From Stenotrophomonas rhizophila (GTDB taxonomy: Bacteria; Pseudomonadota; Gammaproteobacteria; Xanthomonadales; Xanthomonadaceae), in the NCBI RefSeq assembly GCF_003751305.1, contig NZ_RJKV01000002.1, forward strand, positions 1,426,001 to 1,490,000: DNA of 64,000 bases, read 5' to 3'. The position numbers and the translations under genes were made by a program. This document shows, in pieces, positions 1 to 8,388 of this stretch. The first letter of the stretch is position 1; each line of letters begins with the position of its first letter. The notes beneath the pieces were generated by a model. It was not told where the DNA came from, did no database searches, and saw nothing but the letters and a program-made list of their open reading frames with translations.

Positions 1-818
1 TTGGCGAGGTAGAACTTCTCGGCCAGCCGTTTGTATCGGTCGATCAGGAAGCGATGGAGGTTGAAGATCTTCACCTCCTTCGCGGTTTCCACGCTGGCCC
101 CGATCTGGCGCAGGTACTCCAGCTGCCGACGCTCGGGCGTCCACTGGAAATTGAGGCTGTAGCCGGCAGCGTTGAAATGCGATTCGCCGATGAACGCCGG
201 GATCAGCGCCACCGCGAGCAGCAGGATCAGCCACGGCGCGTAGACAATCAGGCCGACTGCAAGGCTGGCCACGGTGATGCTGTCCTGCACCTGGCCGAAC
301 AGCTGGCTCATCAGGTTCATGCGGCCCATGGTCTGGCGGCGTGCGCGGTCCAGTTTGTCCTGCAGGTCAGGATCCTCGAAATCCTCCAGATCCAGCTCGG
401 CGGCGTGTTCCATCAGGCGCACGCTGGTGACGTTGGTGAACAGCTCCGACAGCAACGTATCGGCGTAGCTGACCATGCGGCCGAGCAGGTCCGAGGCCAT
501 CGCAAGGCCGAATTCGAGTGCAAGCAGCCCGAGCAGCGGGTTGAGCAGCCCGCTGGAGAGCGCCTCGCCAAACGGCGGGAAGCCCACATCATGCTGGCTG
601 AGCAGTACCGCCGCATCGATGATCAACTTGCCGACATACAGCATCGCCACCGGCAGCAACGCACGGATCACGCGCAGGCCGAGGCTGACCAGGGTCAGCC
701 CCGGGCTGGTCTGCCAGACCTGGCGCAGGAATGGGGGCAGGTTGCGCATCGCATTGACGCGCTCACGCAGGCTGGGATTCTTCTGGCCGGGTGCGCCGGC
801 AGCGGGGGAGGCGGGCAT
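1..818 (-). CDS. ABC transporter, fused permease/ATPase (5' part only)
   Basis: The reading frame is open from an ATG at 816-818 down to the left edge, so only about the first 272 residues are present. After a Pro/Ala-rich N-terminus there are hydrophobic segments around residues 40-65, 90-110 and 180-205. These are separated by charged helical stretches such as the acidic DLEDFEDPDLQDKLDR, typical of the transmembrane domain of MdlB/MsbA-like (COG1132) exporters with a C-terminal ATPase. The Walker motifs would lie outside the window, so the ATPase half is inferred from the family. Substrate unknown. It is codirectional with the peroxidase-like gene upstream, but a gap of about 70 nt leaves operon membership open. 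Confidence 0.75.
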   Translation of the reverse strand, partial: MPASPAAGAPGQKNPSLRERVNAMRNLPPFLRQVWQTSPGLTLVSLGLRVIRALLPVAMLYVGKLIIDAAVLLSQHDVGFPPFGEALSSGLLNPLLGLLALEFGLAMASDLLGRMVSYADTLLSELFTNVTSVRLMEHAAELDLEDFEDPDLQDKLDRARRQTMGRMNLMSQLFGQVQDSITVASLAVGLIVYAPWLILLLAVALIPAFIGESHFNAAGYSLNFQWTPERRQLEYLRQIGASVETAKEVKIFNLHRFLIDRYKRLAEKFYLA

Positions 819-886
819 GGGCGGTATTGTGCGCGCCGTGACCGTGGTTGATGCATGAATTCAGTGCACGCGCAGACTGCGGGCGC

Positions 887-1330
887 TTACGGCAGGGGCG
901 GCAGCAAGCCGGCGCCGAGGCGGTTCCAGGCGTTGATCACCGCGATGCCCATGCTCAGATCGCTGATGCCCTTCTCATCGAAATGCGGGGCCAGTGCGTC
1001 GTAGGCCGCATCGGACGGCGTTGCGCTGCTCAGCCGGGTCAGTGCCTCGGCCCAGCCCAGCGCGGCACGCTCGCGCGCATCGAAGAAGCGGCTCTCGTGC
1101 CAGGCCGGCAGCGTATCGAGCTTGCGCGGTTCGATCCCCCCCTTGCGCAGGGTGGTGCCGTGCATGTCCATGCAGTAGCCACAGCCATTGATCTGCGAGA
1201 CGCGCAGGAACACCAGCTCCATCAACACAGGATCGATGGAGCTGTCGTGGACGGCCTTGCTGGTGGCCAGCAGGCCCTTGAAGGCCTCGGCGGCCAGACG
1301 GGTGTACGGAACGCGGGGCGAAGCGGACAT
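887..1330 (-). CDS. Carboxymuconolactone decarboxylase-family (AhpD-like) protein
   Basis: 147 residues. The CGYCMDMH segment (Cys50, Cys53, His57) is the redox CxxC...H motif of AhpD-like alkylhydroperoxidases in the carboxymuconolactone decarboxylase family, so a peroxidase or thiol-redox role is more likely than decarboxylation. The ATG at 1330 is chosen over an in-frame start 24 nt upstream because GGAG lies 7 nt before it. The gene sits directly downstream of an ECF41-type sigma factor gene. It has its own promoter with the ECF41 motif TGTCACA-N16-CGTC at 1400-1374, within the 3' end of the sigma gene. ECF41 sigma genes are known to neighbour carboxymuconolactone decarboxylase, oxidoreductase or epimerase genes, so this is the probable sigma target. 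The physiological substrate is not evident. Confidence 0.9.
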   Translation of the reverse strand: MSASPRVPYTRLAAEAFKGLLATSKAVHDSSIDPVLMELVFLRVSQINGCGYCMDMHGTTLRKGGIEPRKLDTLPAWHESRFFDARERAALGWAEALTRLSSATPSDAAYDALAPHFDEKGISDLSMGIAVINAWNRLGAGLLPPLP

Positions 1331-1366
1331 GTGGGTACTCCATGACGGCCGCAATGGCCGTCTTCA

Positions 1367-2263
1367 TCAGGAGGACGCGCCAGCCTCGCGCGCTGTGACA
1401 CGCGCAGTGAGTTTTTCCGGATTGAGCACGCTGAGCACACGCACGATGCGCCCCCCATCGACCGTGATCATCGTGACCGAGTGCAGTTGGTCGCCGGCAA
1501 AGCGCAGGATCGCCGGCTCGCCGTTGACCTGGCCGAGCTGGGCTGGATGCTGGCCGTTGCGGCGCGCGATCGCCCAGTACAGCTGCGCGATGCGCTCGGC
1601 ACCCAGCAGGGGGCGGATCGCCGCGGTCACGCGGCCGCCACCGTCGGAGATCATCTCGGCATTGGCATCGAGCAGCGAGCGGATCGCCGCCAGGTCGCCC
1701 TGCTGCGATGCATTCATGAAGCGCTCCAGCAGATCGCGGTGCTGCGCCGGCGAGACCGCGAAGCGCGGGGCCCCGGTCTGCAGCCGCTGCCGCGCCCGAT
1801 GGACCAGCTGCCGGCAGTTGGCCGGGGCGTGCTCCAGCAGCGGGGCGATGTCCGGGTAGTCATAGTCGAACACGTCCTTGAGCAGGAAGGCGGCACGCTC
1901 GTCCGGCGTGAGCTGTTCCAGCAGCGCCAGGAACGCCACGGACACCTCGTCGGCCAGCGCGTGACGCTGGGCCGGGTCCTGCAGCGGGTCCGGGTCCAGG
2001 GTGATCTCCAGCGGCTCGGGCAGCCACGGCCCCACGTACTCCAGGCGCGCGCTGCGCCGGGCGCGCAGCCGGTCCAGCCCCAGCCGCGTGGTGGCGGTGA
2101 CCAGCCAGCCCTCCGGGTCGCGGATCGCGGCAGTGTCGGCGCCCTGCCAGCGCAGCCAGGCGTCCTGGACGATGTCCTCGGCGTCGCTGCGGCTGCCCAG
2201 CAGGCGGTAGGCCAGGGCGAACAGGCGGGGGCGGTGGGTCTGGAAGGTATCGGTCGGGGTCAT
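1367..2263 (-). CDS. ECF41-group RNA polymerase sigma factor (SigJ-like)
   Basis: 298 residues from the ATG at 2263. Region sigma2 (about 10-75) carries the DAED core-binding signature, and sigma4 spans about 105-160. A C-terminal SnoaL/NTF2-like extension (about 175-290) replaces an anti-sigma partner. The three ECF41 hallmarks are visible: WLPEP (80-84) between the sigma domains, DGGGR (207-211) and NPEKL (281-285) near the end. In this group the fused C-terminal domain modulates activity. A start 60 nt upstream (2323) is possible but would swallow the promoter motif at 2298-2272, which supports 2263. That promoter implies autoregulation, with transcription starting almost at the ATG (leaderless or nearly so). 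The inducing signal is unknown. Confidence 0.92.
   Translation of the reverse strand: MTPTDTFQTHRPRLFALAYRLLGSRSDAEDIVQDAWLRWQGADTAAIRDPEGWLVTATTRLGLDRLRARRSARLEYVGPWLPEPLEITLDPDPLQDPAQRHALADEVSVAFLALLEQLTPDERAAFLLKDVFDYDYPDIAPLLEHAPANCRQLVHRARQRLQTGAPRFAVSPAQHRDLLERFMNASQQGDLAAIRSLLDANAEMISDGGGRVTAAIRPLLGAERIAQLYWAIARRNGQHPAQLGQVNGEPAILRFAGDQLHSVTMITVDGGRIVRVLSVLNPEKLTARVTAREAGASS
1374..1400 (-). promoter_or_regulatory. ECF41-type promoter of the peroxidase-like gene
   Basis: On the minus strand TGTCACA (1400-1394) is followed by exactly 16 nt and then CGTC (1377-1374), an exact match to the published ECF41 target motif. It overlaps the last codons of the sigma gene and lies about 45 nt upstream of the peroxidase-like start codon. 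Seen directly; function inferred from the motif and gene order. Confidence 0.8.
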
Positions 2264-2271
2264 GCCGGGAG

Positions 2272-2298
2272 GACGCGGCAGGGCGGGCCGCTGTGACA
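2272..2298 (-). promoter_or_regulatory. ECF41-type autoregulatory promoter of the sigma gene
   Basis: On the minus strand TGTCACA (2298-2292), 16 nt, then CGTC (2275-2272), identical in form to the promoter in front of the peroxidase-like gene. CGTC ends 9 nt before the ATG at 2263, so the predicted transcript has almost no leader, consistent with the lack of a Shine-Dalgarno sequence there. Confidence 0.8.
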
Positions 2299-2417
2299 AG
2301 GCTGGGCGGCCACTGTGCACCAAACGCCGCGGCCGCGAGCGATTCTCAACGCCGCGGGGCGGTAGTTGTTAAAATCGGCGGCTCAACCCCCGCCAGCCTC
2401 CAGCAAGCGAGCAAGTC

Positions 2418-3935
2418 GTGACATCGATCAAGCAGGAAGACCTCATCCAGTCCATCGCCGACGCGCTGCAGTACATCTCGTACTACCACCCGGTCGATTA
2501 CATCAAGAGCCTCAACGCTGCTTACGAGCGCGAAGAGTCGCCGGCCGCGAAGGAGGCGATGGCCCAGATCCTGATCAACTCGCGCATGTGTGCCGAAGGC
2601 CACCGGCCGATCTGCCAGGACACCGGCATCGTCACCGTGTTCCTGGAAATCGGCATGAACGTGCGCTGGGACGACGCCACGATGGGCGTGGAGGACATGG
2701 CCAACGAAGGCGTGCGCCGTGCCTACAACTACCCGGACAACAAGCTGCGCGCCTCGGTGCTGGCCGATCCGGCCGGCAAGCGCATCAACACCAAGGACAA
2801 CACCCCGGGCGTGGTCAACGTCAAGGTGGTGCCGGGTGACACCGTCGAGGTGATCGTCGCGGCCAAGGGCGGCGGTTCGGAAGCCAAGTCCAAGTTCGCC
2901 ATGCTCAACCCGTCCGATTCGATCGTGGACTGGGTGCTCAAGACCGTGCCGACCATGGGCGCTGGCTGGTGCCCGCCGGGCATGCTCGGCATCGGCATTG
3001 GCGGCACCGCCGAGAAGGCGATGCTGCTGGCCAAGGAGTCGCTGATGGAGCCGATCGACATCAACGAGCTCAAGGCCCGTGGCGCCTCCAACCGTGCCGA
3101 AGAACTGCGCCTGGAACTGTTCGACAAGGTCAACGCGCTGGGCATCGGCGCGCAGGGCCTGGGCGGCCTGACCACCGTGCTGGACATCAAGGTCAAGGAC
3201 TTCCCGACCCACGCGGCCAACCTGCCGGTGGCGATGATCCCGAACTGCGCGGCCACCCGCCATGCGCACTTCACCCTGGATGGCAGTGGCCCGGTAATGC
3301 TCGATCCGCCGTCGCTGGAAGACTGGCCGCAGATCACCTATGACGCTTCCAAGGGCACCCGTGTCGATCTGGACACGATCACCCCGGAAGACGTCGCCAG
3401 CTGGAAGCCGGGCCAGACCCTGCTGCTCAACGGCAAGCTGCTGACCGGCCGCGACGCCGCGCACAAGCGCATGGTGGAGATGCTGGACAAGGGCGAGCCG
3501 CTGCCGGTCGACCTCAAGGGCCGCTTCATCTATTACGTCGGCCCGGTCGATCCGGTGCGCGACGAAGTCGTGGGCCCGGCCGGCCCGACCACGGCGACCC
3601 GCATGGACAAGTTCACCCGCCAGGTGCTGGAACAGACCGGCCTGCTGGGCATGGTCGGCAAGGCCGAGCGCGGCCCGGCGGCGATCGAAGCGATCCGTGA
3701 CAACAAGTCGGCCTACCTGATGGCGGTCGGCGGCTCGGCGTACCTGGTCTCCAAGGCGATCAAGGCGGCCAAGGTGGTGGGCTTCGCGGATCTGGGCATG
3801 GAAGCGATCTACGAGTTCACCGTGCAGGACATGCCGGTGACCGTGGCGGTGGATTCCACCGGCGAGTCCGTGCACCAGACCGGCCCGCGCGAATGGCAGG
3901 CCCGCATCGGCAAGATTCCGGTTGTGGTGGTCTGA
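2418..3935 (+). CDS. fumA: Fumarate hydratase, class I (Fe-S)
   Basis: 505 residues from a GTG at 2418. Interconverts fumarate and L-malate in the TCA cycle. N-terminal hydratase domain (about 12-290) and C-terminal beta domain (about 295-500) are fused in one chain, as in FumA/FumB. Cys66 in ICQDTG, Cys185 in GWCPPG and Cys277 in PNCAAT are placed like the three [4Fe-4S] ligands of class I fumarases. KxxGGGSE (about 150-155) and HAHFTLDG are also typical. No strong Shine-Dalgarno precedes the GTG. A GST gene begins 2 nt after the stop, suggesting cotranscription. The window also encodes the iron-independent class II enzyme, so the pair probably covers iron-replete and oxidative or iron-poor conditions (inference). 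Confidence 0.95.
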   Translation: MTSIKQEDLIQSIADALQYISYYHPVDYIKSLNAAYEREESPAAKEAMAQILINSRMCAEGHRPICQDTGIVTVFLEIGMNVRWDDATMGVEDMANEGVRRAYNYPDNKLRASVLADPAGKRINTKDNTPGVVNVKVVPGDTVEVIVAAKGGGSEAKSKFAMLNPSDSIVDWVLKTVPTMGAGWCPPGMLGIGIGGTAEKAMLLAKESLMEPIDINELKARGASNRAEELRLELFDKVNALGIGAQGLGGLTTVLDIKVKDFPTHAANLPVAMIPNCAATRHAHFTLDGSGPVMLDPPSLEDWPQITYDASKGTRVDLDTITPEDVASWKPGQTLLLNGKLLTGRDAAHKRMVEMLDKGEPLPVDLKGRFIYYVGPVDPVRDEVVGPAGPTTATRMDKFTRQVLEQTGLLGMVGKAERGPAAIEAIRDNKSAYLMAVGGSAYLVSKAIKAAKVVGFADLGMEAIYEFTVQDMPVTVAVDSTGESVHQTGPREWQARIGKIPVVVV

Positions 3936-3937
3936 GC

Positions 3938-4573
3938 ATGCGCACCACGCTGTATGGATCGCCGAGTACCGCCGCCCTGGTCGTCCATTGGCTGTTGCTG
4001 GAGCTGCAGATCGAGCACGATCTGGTGCTGCTGGATTTCGACAAGCGCGAGCACAAGGATGCAGCGTATCTCGCCTTGAATCCCGCGGGCCTGGTGCCGA
4101 CGCTGGTGCTGGACGGGCAGGTATTGACCGAAGCGGCAGCGATCGCGCTGCATCTGGCAGACCGCCATCCGGAAGCGGCCCTGCTGCCAGCCCCGGGGAC
4201 TGCCGACCGCGCCGAGGCGTACCGCTGGATGTTCTGGTGCGCCAACACCGTGCAACCGGCGTATCGGGCGTGGTTCTACCCGCACGAAATGGCGGGCCCC
4301 GAGCACGTGGACGCGACCCGCCAGCGTGCGCGCGAGCGGTTGGAAGGCGCCTGGCAGCATCTGGCGGAGCATCTGTCCACGCGCGGCCCCTATGTGCTGG
4401 GCGAGTCGTTGAGCGTGGTCGATTTCATGCTGGTGATGCTGATGCGCTGGTCGCGCAACATGCCCACGCCCAGTGACACCTGGCCGGCATTGAAGGCCTA
4501 CGCCGATCGTCTGAAAGCACGGCCGGCGTTCGCCGAGGTCTACCGGCGCGAGGGCATCACCGACTGGCGCTGA
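3938..4573 (+). CDS. Glutathione S-transferase family protein
   Basis: 211 residues, ATG 2 nt after the fumarase stop. Thioredoxin-like N-terminal domain (about 1-80) with the glutathione-site pattern VPTLVLDGQVLTEAAAI (Pro and the Glu-Ala pair), then an all-helical C-terminal domain (about 90-205) with DFMLVMLMRW. An alternative in-frame start 45 nt upstream would overlap fumA and is not preferred. Substrate unknown. The tight spacing suggests expression from the fumA promoter. The 3' end converges on the next gene with only 6 nt between them. Confidence 0.88.
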   Translation: MRTTLYGSPSTAALVVHWLLLELQIEHDLVLLDFDKREHKDAAYLALNPAGLVPTLVLDGQVLTEAAAIALHLADRHPEAALLPAPGTADRAEAYRWMFWCANTVQPAYRAWFYPHEMAGPEHVDATRQRARERLEGAWQHLAEHLSTRGPYVLGESLSVVDFMLVMLMRWSRNMPTPSDTWPALKAYADRLKARPAFAEVYRREGITDWR

Positions 4574-4579
4574 GTGGGG

Positions 4580-5689
4580 TCAGTCGACGTACTCGTCGAA
4601 GGTCCGTCGTGCACGGAATGGCATCAGGTGCTGGTTGAGCAGCCCCTTGGGCACGGTCTCCAGTTTCATGACGCCGTATTCCTGCGGCCATTCGCGCTGA
4701 TCCCGGGGCAGTTTGAAGGTGCCCATCAGCATGTCCACCAGCGGCAGGTGGATGGCGTAGTTGACGTCGACGTACTCCTGCTGCCGCGCGTGATGCCAGT
4801 GGTGGTAGCGCGGCAGCACCAGCAGGTACTCCAGCCACCCGAAACGGATGCCCAGGTTGGCGTGGGCCAACACCGCCTGCAGACCCACCAGGATCACGTA
4901 GGCGTTGATCGCCGGGGTCGAGAAGCCGAGCACCAGCAGTGGCAGCAGCACGCAGCTGCGGGTCATGACGATTTCGACGAAATGGATGCGCGAGCCGGCC
5001 AGCCAATCCATGTGCCGGCTGGAGTGGTGCACGGCGTGGAAGCGCCAGAGCCACGGGGTGTTGTGATACGCGCGGTGCAGAAGTGCCTGGGCCATGTCCG
5101 CGACGAATACCGCGATCAGGAACTGCAGCCACACCGGCATCGACTGGATCAGCGTCTTGAGCGCAGGAAACGCGGCCAGTCCGGCGATGGTCGAGGTCGA
5201 GGCGGTCACCAGGATCAGGATGAACTGCACCAGCACGTGGCTCATGAAGAAATAGCCGACATCGGTACGCCAGCCCGGCCGTAGCGGCGAGAGTACGTGT
5301 TTGCCGAGGTAGCGCTCCAGCGGCACGAATACCAGTGCCGAGAAGAACAGCGACAGCACGAACCAGTCCAGACCCAGCGAGTAGGGTGTCTGCCCGATCG
5401 CATCGAACTGCACGTTCGTACCCCCCAGCAGCACCGCCAGGGTGGCGCTGCCGACGCCGATCGTGGCGATCCGCTTGTTGCGGTCGCGCAGTATCGCCAG
5501 GGTGCCCATGATGAAGGCGGCGGCCAGCCCGACCAGCAGCAGGTGGCGGGCGAACTGTTCGTTGTAGACCGCGCGGAACTCGCGGCTGGTCAGCAGGTCC
5601 GGAAAGTGGAAGCAGGCCACGCCCATCAGACTGAGCAGTCCCAGCAGAGCCGAGGCGTAGGCAAAGAACGAGCGTCGTGGTCGGGCCAT
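4580..5689 (-). CDS. Sterol desaturase / fatty-acid hydroxylase superfamily membrane protein
   Basis: 369 residues. An integral membrane di-iron enzyme of the SUR2/ERG3-like superfamily. Hydrophobic segments lie near residues 8-28, 48-65, 75-95, 105-125, 145-175, 185-205 and 240-270. The histidine clusters HRAYH, HAVHHSSRH and HHWHH that bind the di-iron centre are present in the usual order. Two extra hydrophobic segments precede the catalytic core. Bacterial members hydroxylate or desaturate diverse lipids (carotenoids, fatty acids, hopanoids, aminolipids); nothing here fixes the substrate. It reads divergently from the lipoprotein gene to its right. Confidence 0.88.
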   Translation of the reverse strand: MARPRRSFFAYASALLGLLSLMGVACFHFPDLLTSREFRAVYNEQFARHLLLVGLAAAFIMGTLAILRDRNKRIATIGVGSATLAVLLGGTNVQFDAIGQTPYSLGLDWFVLSLFFSALVFVPLERYLGKHVLSPLRPGWRTDVGYFFMSHVLVQFILILVTASTSTIAGLAAFPALKTLIQSMPVWLQFLIAVFVADMAQALLHRAYHNTPWLWRFHAVHHSSRHMDWLAGSRIHFVEIVMTRSCVLLPLLVLGFSTPAINAYVILVGLQAVLAHANLGIRFGWLEYLLVLPRYHHWHHARQQEYVDVNYAIHLPLVDMLMGTFKLPRDQREWPQEYGVMKLETVPKGLLNQHLMPFRARRTFDEYVD

Positions 5690-5866
5690 CCGCTGGCATC
5701 CAGGTGAAAGGGCGGGGCTATTGTGAGCGTCGGAGCCGGCGTAACGGAAGAGGCAGTTGCGGCTGCGCTGGCAGCCCGGGTATTAATTCGGAAAACAAGC
5801 AGTGCTACATTCCGGGCATGCACACATGCCGGCCACGGCCGGATGCTTTCCACACGGAGCACGACG

Positions 5867-6220
5867 ATGCCACGGATGCTTTTCGCCCTGCTGTTGATCC
5901 TGCTGGTCAGCGCCTGCAGCAGTGATGGCGATTTCCACGCCGCCCCGCCCAGCCTGCGCGAGGTCACCGCTGCCAACCAATGCATGCAGCAGTGCCAGCG
6001 CCAGTACGACGGTTGCATGACCAGCCGTACCGGGTTTGGCAGCGGCGACAGCTGTGGTGCCGGGGTGGCGACCCAGCGCGACGCGAAGTGCGACAGGATC
6101 GACAACCCGGACCTGCGTAAATCATGCCAGGCCAGCAGCGACTACTGCCGCAACCGGCTGCCCGCGCTGACCTGTGGCGAGGATATCAACCGGTGTACCA
6201 GCCGCTGCGGAGGCAGCTGA
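5867..6220 (+). CDS. Small cysteine-rich lipoprotein, unknown function
   Basis: 117 residues. The ATG at 5867 is preceded by GGAG and opens a lipoprotein signal (hydrophobic stretch, then LLVSAC with the acceptor Cys at about 20). The mature part holds ten more cysteines spread regularly over about 95 residues, an even number compatible with five disulfides and reminiscent of small disulfide-bonded domains. No family recognised. An in-frame extension upstream to 5723 has no Shine-Dalgarno and poor composition, so it is rejected. Probably anchored in the outer membrane facing the periplasm (inference from the signal). Confidence 0.78.
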   Translation: MPRMLFALLLILLVSACSSDGDFHAAPPSLREVTAANQCMQQCQRQYDGCMTSRTGFGSGDSCGAGVATQRDAKCDRIDNPDLRKSCQASSDYCRNRLPALTCGEDINRCTSRCGGS

Positions 6221-6229
6221 GGCGCGGTT

Positions 6230-6583
6230 TTACGCCGGCAGGATCTCCAGCACCGTCTCCGGCGGCCGGCACAGCCGTGCCCCACGCGGGGTCTCCACGA
6301 TCGGGCGGTTGATCAGTTCCGGGTGGGCGACCATCGCCTCGATCAGCGCGGCATCGGAGAGGGCGGAGTCGTCCAACCCTAGCGAACCATAGGCCGGCTC
6401 CTTGCTGCGCAGCAACTCACGCGGAGCGATACTCATGCGCGTGATCAACGCAGCCAGCGTCGGGCGGTCCGGCGGCGTCTTCAGGTATTCGACCACCACT
6501 GGCTCGATGCCGTGCTCACGCAGAATCTCCAGCGCCCCGCGCGAGTTGCTGCAGCGCGGGTTGTGCCAGATCGTCACCGCCAT
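6230..6583 (-). CDS. arsC: ArsC/YfgD-family glutaredoxin-dependent arsenate reductase-like protein
   Basis: 117 residues. Begins MAVTIWHNPRCSNSR, with the ArsC catalytic Cys at residue 11 in the loop after strand 1. The later segments LLRSKEPAY and RPIVETPRGARLCRPPE contain the conserved Arg residues of the family. The spacing and HNPRCSNSR form resemble YfgD more than plasmid ArsC, and there is no ars operon nearby, so arsenate may not be the physiological substrate. Its ATG shares one base with the stop codon of pldA (TGATG), indicating translational coupling. Confidence 0.85.
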   Translation of the reverse strand: MAVTIWHNPRCSNSRGALEILREHGIEPVVVEYLKTPPDRPTLAALITRMSIAPRELLRSKEPAYGSLGLDDSALSDAALIEAMVAHPELINRPIVETPRGARLCRPPETVLEILPA

Positions 6584-7749
6584 CAATACCACTCCAGCAG
6601 CGATACACCCAGGCCGACATACGTGGCCTTGTGGTTGTAGTCGATCATGCTCTCGCCGTAGCCATCGAAGATCTGCACGTGGCCGCGCAGCAGGTTGCTG
6701 ATCGGGAAGCCGTAATCGAGCTGCAGCGCACCGTGCGAGCGGTCGCCGCCGCGCAGCGAGTGACGCGCCATCAGCGAGACCTCGTGACCGTTCTTGTTCC
6801 AGGTCAGGGTGGCGTCACCGCGGCCCATGTAATCGGAGATGTCCGGGTTGTTGTCGTCCTTGCGGTCTTCCGGGATGCGATACCACGGGCGCAGTACCAG
6901 CGCCCAGTTTTCGCGGTCCAGGCCGACGGTGGCGATCACCCGGTTCCAGCTGCGCGACAGCGGGTCGGCGCGGCCGTTGGACATGTGGTTCACGCCGATC
7001 CCGCTCATGCGCCCGCGCCAGCCGCCGATCGAGTAGCCGTTGCGGAACATCATCATCACTTCCGGCTCGTAATTGGTCTCACGGAACGGACGCGAGTTGT
7101 CGGCGTTGTAGGCCTGCCAGCGCGAGCTCTGCGTGTAGCCGGCCCAGATGTCGCCGTTGTCGCCGAACAGGTTCTCCACGACCTTGGTCTTGAAGCTGAG
7201 CTGGAACTTCAGTTCCGCGCTGTCCAGCTGCTGCGAGGTGGTGACCGTGTTGACCGGATTGGGCGACTGCGGCATCTGGTTCTTGTCGCTGGTCCAGAAC
7301 GCGGGCAGCAGGTAGACCGGCTTGTAGGCGCGCAGCTGGAAGGCGCCCAGCTTGGAGTCCTGCGCCAGTTCCCAGCGGCTGTCCAGCAGCGAACCCTTGC
7401 CGGCATTGGCCAGCGCGTCTTCATGGCCGTCGTTCTTGAACACTTCACCGAGGCGCTGCTTGACCCGTTGCGTCGCGGGCGCGTCGGCGTCGGCACTGCG
7501 GGAGGCCTGACGTTCTTCCCGGCGCTCCTGCTTGGCGGCGGTGGCAGCGGCATCGGCGGCCAGGGTGACCTCGGGCGTACGCCCGAACAGCGTGTCGTAG
7601 CAGGCCAGCCGCGCTGCGTCAGTGTCCACCAGGGCGCAGGCCTCCGGTGACGCCGGTTTCGGTGCCGCCTCCTGTGCTGCAGCGGGCAGGGCGGTGCCGG
7701 CCAGGGCCAGGGCAGTGAACAGGGCGGAACGGGAATAGGGCAGGGTCAT
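6583..7749 (-). CDS. pldA: Outer-membrane phospholipase A1
   Basis: 388 residues. Signal peptide at 1-25 ending in a PAAAQ-type cleavage site. A linker of about 90 residues, rich in Ala, Glu and Arg, precedes the 12-stranded OMPLA barrel. The catalytic segment GVNHMSNGRADPLSRSWNR contains His255, Ser257 and Asn269, matching the His-Ser-Asn triad of E. coli OMPLA. It hydrolyses phospholipids misplaced in the outer leaflet. The protein is longer than E. coli PldA because of the N-terminal linker, a common trait in Xanthomonadaceae. The ATG at 7749 is preferred; a TTG 21 nt upstream is the alternative. The downstream arsC-like gene overlaps by one base. Confidence 0.93.
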   Translation of the reverse strand: MTLPYSRSALFTALALAGTALPAAAQEAAPKPASPEACALVDTDAARLACYDTLFGRTPEVTLAADAAATAAKQERREERQASRSADADAPATQRVKQRLGEVFKNDGHEDALANAGKGSLLDSRWELAQDSKLGAFQLRAYKPVYLLPAFWTSDKNQMPQSPNPVNTVTTSQQLDSAELKFQLSFKTKVVENLFGDNGDIWAGYTQSSRWQAYNADNSRPFRETNYEPEVMMMFRNGYSIGGWRGRMSGIGVNHMSNGRADPLSRSWNRVIATVGLDRENWALVLRPWYRIPEDRKDDNNPDISDYMGRGDATLTWNKNGHEVSLMARHSLRGGDRSHGALQLDYGFPISNLLRGHVQIFDGYGESMIDYNHKATYVGLGVSLLEWY

Positions 7750-7902
7750 GGGAGCAGGGCCGCGTGACAAAAATGAATGGGTCTGATCGCACAGTGTCGC
7801 CGCTGCCCGGCATTCCTGCCAGCACGCAACGCCATCGATCTGATCGGGTTTATGCCGGTCAGTGGTGTGGTCGGGGTGTGAAAGTGCGCGTGCCGTGGGG
7901 GA

Positions 7903-8388
7903 TCAGAAGAACCACGCGAAGGCGAACAGCCCCAGCATCGCGATCACCAGCGCCAGCTTCAGGGCAAAGCCGAGCAGAATCCCCAGCCAGGTGGCAAGGC
8001 CCACTTTGGTGGACCGGCCCAGTTCGCGGGTGTGCCAGTACTCGCCCAGCAGCGCCCCGGCGAGCGGGCCGACGAACAGGCCGATCGGCATGAAGAACAC
8101 CCCGACGATGCTGCCCAGGAAGGTTCCCCACAGGGCCTTGCGGCTGGCACCTACCCGCTGCGCGCCGACCACCGTGGCCAGGATGTCCACGGCGAAGGAC
8201 AGCAGGGTCAACAGGCCCAGGACCGTCAGCGGCAGCCAGCCCACATGCACGAAATCGTCGGCCCATGCCGCCAGCACCAGCCCGGCGAACACCAGCGGGA
8301 TGCCGGGCAGGGCGGGAAGGATCACGCCGGCGATGCCGACGAGCACCAGAACAGCGGCTAGCAGGTAGAAGATGAATGAATGGTCCAT
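7903..8388 (-). CDS. DUF456 family membrane protein
   Basis: 161 residues, mostly hydrophobic, with four or five predicted membrane segments. The signature is the repeated Gly-rich LPALPGIPLVFAG near residues 24-37 and the GVFFMPIGLFVGPLAGALLGEY stretch near 95-115, typical of DUF456. Function of the family is not established. It reads divergently from the cold-shock gene, with a 232-nt intergenic region between them. Confidence 0.85.
   Translation of the reverse strand: MDHSFIFYLLAAVLVLVGIAGVILPALPGIPLVFAGLVLAAWADDFVHVGWLPLTVLGLLTLLSFAVDILATVVGAQRVGASRKALWGTFLGSIVGVFFMPIGLFVGPLAGALLGEYWHTRELGRSTKVGLATWLGILLGFALKLALVIAMLGLFAFAWFF

Noticed and set aside
6230..6583. Arsenic-resistance locus
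   Set aside because: Only a single YfgD-like gene is present, without arsR, arsB or acr3 nearby, and it is coupled to pldA.
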